NCBI GenBank assembly: GCA_021813065.1
Contig: JAKALZ010000088.1
Location: 1 to 7,256, forward strand
Source of the DNA: a bacterium
Lineage (GTDB): Bacteria > Spirochaetota > Spirochaetia > Treponematales > Rectinemataceae
Length of the DNA stretch: 7,256 bases
Reading direction: 5' to 3'
Shown here: positions 4,913 through 7,256 of the stretch, piece after piece
Position numbering within the stretch: position 1 is the first letter of the stretch
How the letters are laid out: each line of letters starts with the position of its first letter
The notes under the pieces: generated by a model
Databases searched by the model: none
What the model was told of the DNA's origin: nothing
The model's input: only the letters and a program-made list of their open reading frames with translations
Translations under genes and position numbers: made by a program

Positions 4913-6430
4913 ATGGAAGACTGCATACTGGAAATGAAGAATATCATACGGACATTTCCAGGAGTCCGTGCCCTCAATGGAGTGGACTTTAGCGCGAAAC
5001 GAGGCATGGTGCACGCCCTCATGGGCGAGAACGGCGCCGGAAAGTCCACGCTCATGAAATGCCTCGTCGGAATCAACCCTCCCGATTCGGGAGAAATTTG
5101 GCTCAAAGGCAAGAAAGTCGTCATTCCCAATCCCCATGAGGCGCTGAAGCTGGGCATCGCGATGATCTACCAGGAGCTCAACCCCGTGCTCGAGCGCAGC
5201 GTCATGGAGAACATCTGGCTCGGACGCGAACCCATGCTCCGAACCATGCCCGTCCTTGTCGACCACAAGGCGATGTACGCGCAGACAAAACAGCTCCTCA
5301 GACAACTCGAAATCGAAATCGACCCGAAAATCAAGGTCAAAGAGCTCTCTGTCGCCAAAATGCAGATGATCGAGATCGCGAAAGCCATATCCTACAACGC
5401 CGATATCGTCATTATGGATGAACCGACATCCTCGCTCACTCCGAACGAGGTCGACCACCTCTTTTCGATGATCAGGAAATTGAAGGAGCGCAGCGTCGCG
5501 GTTATCTACATCACGCACAAAATGGAAGAAATTTTCACTATCGCGGACGAGGTCACCGTGCTCCGCGATGGCAACAATATCACCACCAACCCCATCTCGG
5601 AGATCACGATCGATTCCCTGATCACCGCGATGGTCGGCCGGCGGCTTACCGAGATGTTCCCCAAGATGGAAAGCCAGATCGGCGACGTCAAACTCGCGGT
5701 CGAACATCTTGAGGTGCCAGGACTTCTCCACGATATTTCCTTCGACCTCAAGCGAGGTGAAATTCTCGGCGTGGCGGGGCTCGTGGGAGCTGGACGCACC
5801 GAGCTCATGGAGACTATCTTCGGCCTGCGGCACAGAACCGCTGGCGAAGTGTTCATCGATGGCAGGAAAATCGATATACGGACGCCTTCCGACGCGATCA
5901 AGGCAGGCATCGGCTTTCTCACGGAGGATCGCCGCTTGAACGGCATCATTCCCGTGCTCTCCGTCAAGCTCAACACGATTATCGCGAATATCCGCTCCTA
6001 TGTGCGGTTCGGGCTATTCCTCAACCTCAAGAAGATCCAGCGCGACTGCGAGGATTACAAGGATCGGCTCAAGATCCGCACACCTTCGCTGGAGGCGCTC
6101 ATACAGAACCTTTCGGGCGGCAACCAGCAGAAAGTGCTCGTTGCCCGCTGGCTGCTGACGAATCCCGACATCCTCATCCTTGACGAGCCGACGCGGGGCA
6201 TCGATGTCGGCGCCAAGGCGGAGATCCACACCATCATCACCAAACTCGCCTGCGAGGGCAAATCCATCATCATGGTGAGCTCGGAAATGCCCGAGATCCT
6301 CGGCATGAGCGACCGCATCCTCGTGATGAGCAGAGGCCAGCTCACAGCAATTCTTGACCGCAACGAGGCGGACCAAGAAACCATCATGCGGTACGCTGCC
6401 GCGAAAGCGAACAATAACCAAGTAGCCTGA
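4913..6430 (+). CDS. Sugar ABC importer ATPase with two nucleotide-binding domains, RbsA/MglA-like
   Basis: A 505-residue cytoplasmic ATPase with two ABC domains in one chain, the hallmark of CUT2 importers (RbsA, MglA, XylG, AraG). Domain 1 has Walker [10 protein letters not shown] (38-46, K44), Q-loop Q87, a degenerate signature LSVAKMQ (145-151), Walker B IVIMDE (D169, E170) and the switch histidine H202. Domain 2 has a Walker A without the lysine, GLVGAGRTE (R295 in its place), a canonical signature LSGGNQQ (400-406), Walker B LILDE (D424, E425), and SSE instead of the switch histidine. This asymmetry is normal for the family, so one active and one degenerate ATP site are expected. GGAG at 4904-4907 is 5 bases from the ATG. 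The gene lies after the binding-protein gene and its terminator, and the permease follows 11 bases later. Length is typical. Substrate cannot be read from the ATPase. Confidence 0.96.
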   Translation: MEDCILEMKNIIRTFPGVRALNGVDFSAKRGMVHALMGENGAGKSTLMKCLVGINPPDSGEIWLKGKKVVIPNPHEALKLGIAMIYQELNPVLERSVMENIWLGREPMLRTMPVLVDHKAMYAQTKQLLRQLEIEIDPKIKVKELSVAKMQMIEIAKAISYNADIVIMDEPTSSLTPNEVDHLFSMIRKLKERSVAVIYITHKMEEIFTIADEVTVLRDGNNITTNPISEITIDSLITAMVGRRLTEMFPKMESQIGDVKLAVEHLEVPGLLHDISFDLKRGEILGVAGLVGAGRTELMETIFGLRHRTAGEVFIDGRKIDIRTPSDAIKAGIGFLTEDRRLNGIIPVLSVKLNTIIANIRSYVRFGLFLNLKKIQRDCEDYKDRLKIRTPSLEALIQNLSGGNQQKVLVARWLLTNPDILILDEPTRGIDVGAKAEIHTIITKLACEGKSIIMVSSEMPEILGMSDRILVMSRGQLTAILDRNEADQETIMRYAAAKANNNQVA

Positions 6431-6441
6431 AGGAGGCTGTC

Positions 6442-7256
6442 ATGGCGCAACAAGGCGAAGTTAGTAAATTCATTAATAAATACGCGATTTTTATTGTGCT
6501 TGTGGTGATGGTAGTGGTGCTCTCCTTTCTCTCCCCTGCCTTCCTGACCGCGCAGAATCTCATCAACGTGCTCATTACCGAGTCGGGACGCGGAATTCTG
6601 GCCATCGGCGTCGCGTTTACGATCATCTCCCGAGGAATCGATCTTTCGGTCGGTTCCATCGTTTCGCTGACTTCGGTGATCGCGGCGAGCCTCGTGCAGG
6701 AGCCCTCGTACAGCGCGCGAATTTTTCCGCACCTGCCGCTCCTCCCGCCCATCATCGCGGTGATCGCCGGGCTCGCGGCGGGAACGATCGTCGGTATTAC
6801 GAATGGCGCGCTCATCGCGTACACGGCCATTCCGCCCTTTATCGCTACCCTTGGTTCGATGATTATCGCGCGCGGCCTTGCCCTAATTCTGACGAACGCG
6901 TATCCCGTACCGATGCTGCGGCCTGAATTCAAGATCATCGGACAGGGTTCGCTCGGACCGATTCCCTACGTAGTCATCGTGTTCGCGCTCGTGGCCGTGG
7001 TCGCTTACGTCATTCTGGCGTATACGCGCTTCGGCAAGAACGTGTACGCGATCGGCGGCAACGTCAATGCGGCGCGCACGTCGGGCATCAAAGTGAACCG
7101 CAATCTCATCTCGATCTACGCGGTGTCGGGCTTCTGCGCATCGATCGCGGGTATCCTGATCACCGCGCGCGCCGCGTCTGGCATCGCGACGCTCGGCAAC
7201 AACTACGAGCTCGACGCGATCGCCGCGGCGACCATCGGCGGCACGAGCCACACGGG
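6442..7256 (+). CDS. Sugar ABC importer permease, RbsC-like, truncated by the window edge
   Basis: Open from the ATG at 6442 to the end of the window: 271 codons visible of a usual length of about 310-340. The ribosome binding site AAGGAGG (6430-6436) overlaps the last base of the ATPase stop codon and is 5 bases from the ATG, so the two genes are closely coupled. The protein is highly hydrophobic, with membrane segments near 13-31, 50-62, 67-84, 103-127, 133-150, 174-193 and 223-243. Family motifs include SRGIDLSVGS (63-72), IPPFIATLGSM, RFGKNVYAIGGN (196-207) and NYELDAIAAATIGGTS (254-269), the last being the signature of the RbsC/XylH/AraH group. It would form a homodimeric channel powered by the preceding ATPase. 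The 3' end is outside the window; no defect is seen in the visible part. Confidence 0.95.
   Translation, partial: MAQQGEVSKFINKYAIFIVLVVMVVVLSFLSPAFLTAQNLINVLITESGRGILAIGVAFTIISRGIDLSVGSIVSLTSVIAASLVQEPSYSARIFPHLPLLPPIIAVIAGLAAGTIVGITNGALIAYTAIPPFIATLGSMIIARGLALILTNAYPVPMLRPEFKIIGQGSLGPIPYVVIVFALVAVVAYVILAYTRFGKNVYAIGGNVNAARTSGIKVNRNLISIYAVSGFCASIAGILITARAASGIATLGNNYELDAIAAATIGGTSHT

Noticed and set aside
4088..5833. A 581-codon open frame on the - strand across the binding-protein and ATPase genes.
   Set aside because: It runs antisense through two certain genes with clear motifs, its product is rich in H, D, E, R and L without any family pattern, and such long antisense frames are expected when third positions are GC-rich.
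6055..7251. Several overlapping - strand frames over the ATPase end and the RbsC-type permease.
   Set aside because: They are antisense to well-supported coding sequence; the + strand frame from 6442 to the edge carries all RbsC landmarks and is left open only because the window ends.
1..7256. CRISPR array, tRNA or rRNA gene, insertion-sequence ends, attachment sites.
   Set aside because: No regularly spaced direct repeats, no cloverleaf or rRNA-like stretch, and no transposase or integrase frame were seen on either strand.

Overview
The window reads as part of a carbohydrate-uptake region of a bacterium. It holds two ABC sugar importers of different families, both on the + strand, separated by about 520 bases of regulatory DNA. 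The RbsB/MglB-type binding protein has a cleavable signal peptide (AFA before Q25) and no lipobox cysteine. That suggests a periplasm, so a diderm with many sugar ABC systems, perhaps a spirochaete or similar. This taxonomic guess is an inference with low confidence; there is no rRNA or marker gene here.

Region 1 (1-2322) is the 3' part of a CUT1 (MalEFG/UgpBAE-like) operon: the C-terminal end of a solute-binding protein, then two permeases, each with the EAA loop that contacts the ATPase. No ATPase gene is present in this operon within the window. The binding-protein gene is separated from the permeases by 199 bases containing a 14-bp stem-loop, a layout that commonly gives more binding protein than permease.

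Region 2 (2323-2841) is non-coding. Its left part shows nothing firm. From 2553 there is a near-consensus sigma-70-type promoter (TTGACA, 17 bases, GATAAT). A perfect 29-base palindrome follows immediately; it reads as two overlapping LacI-family operators. Next comes a leader of roughly 250 bases with a terminator-like hairpin, a diverged second copy of the operator palindrome about 140 bases downstream of the first, a 16-bp hairpin, and a further hairpin that can bury the Shine-Dalgarno sequence of the next gene. This is the most unusual part of the window.

Region 3 (2842-7256) is an operon in GC-richer DNA: a Gfo/Idh/MocA-family dehydrogenase, an RbsB/MglB-type binding protein, a double-domain ATPase (RbsA/MglA type) and a permease (RbsC type) that runs off the right edge. 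A strong hairpin with a T7 run lies between binding protein and ATPase and should lower expression of the membrane part. The genes plausibly work as import of a sugar or polyol (the binding protein captures it, the ATPase and permease move it) followed by oxidation by the dehydrogenase. Transcription would be controlled by a LacI-type repressor not encoded in this window. The substrate is not determined; myo-inositol or a related cyclitol/sugar is one possibility because of the dehydrogenase.
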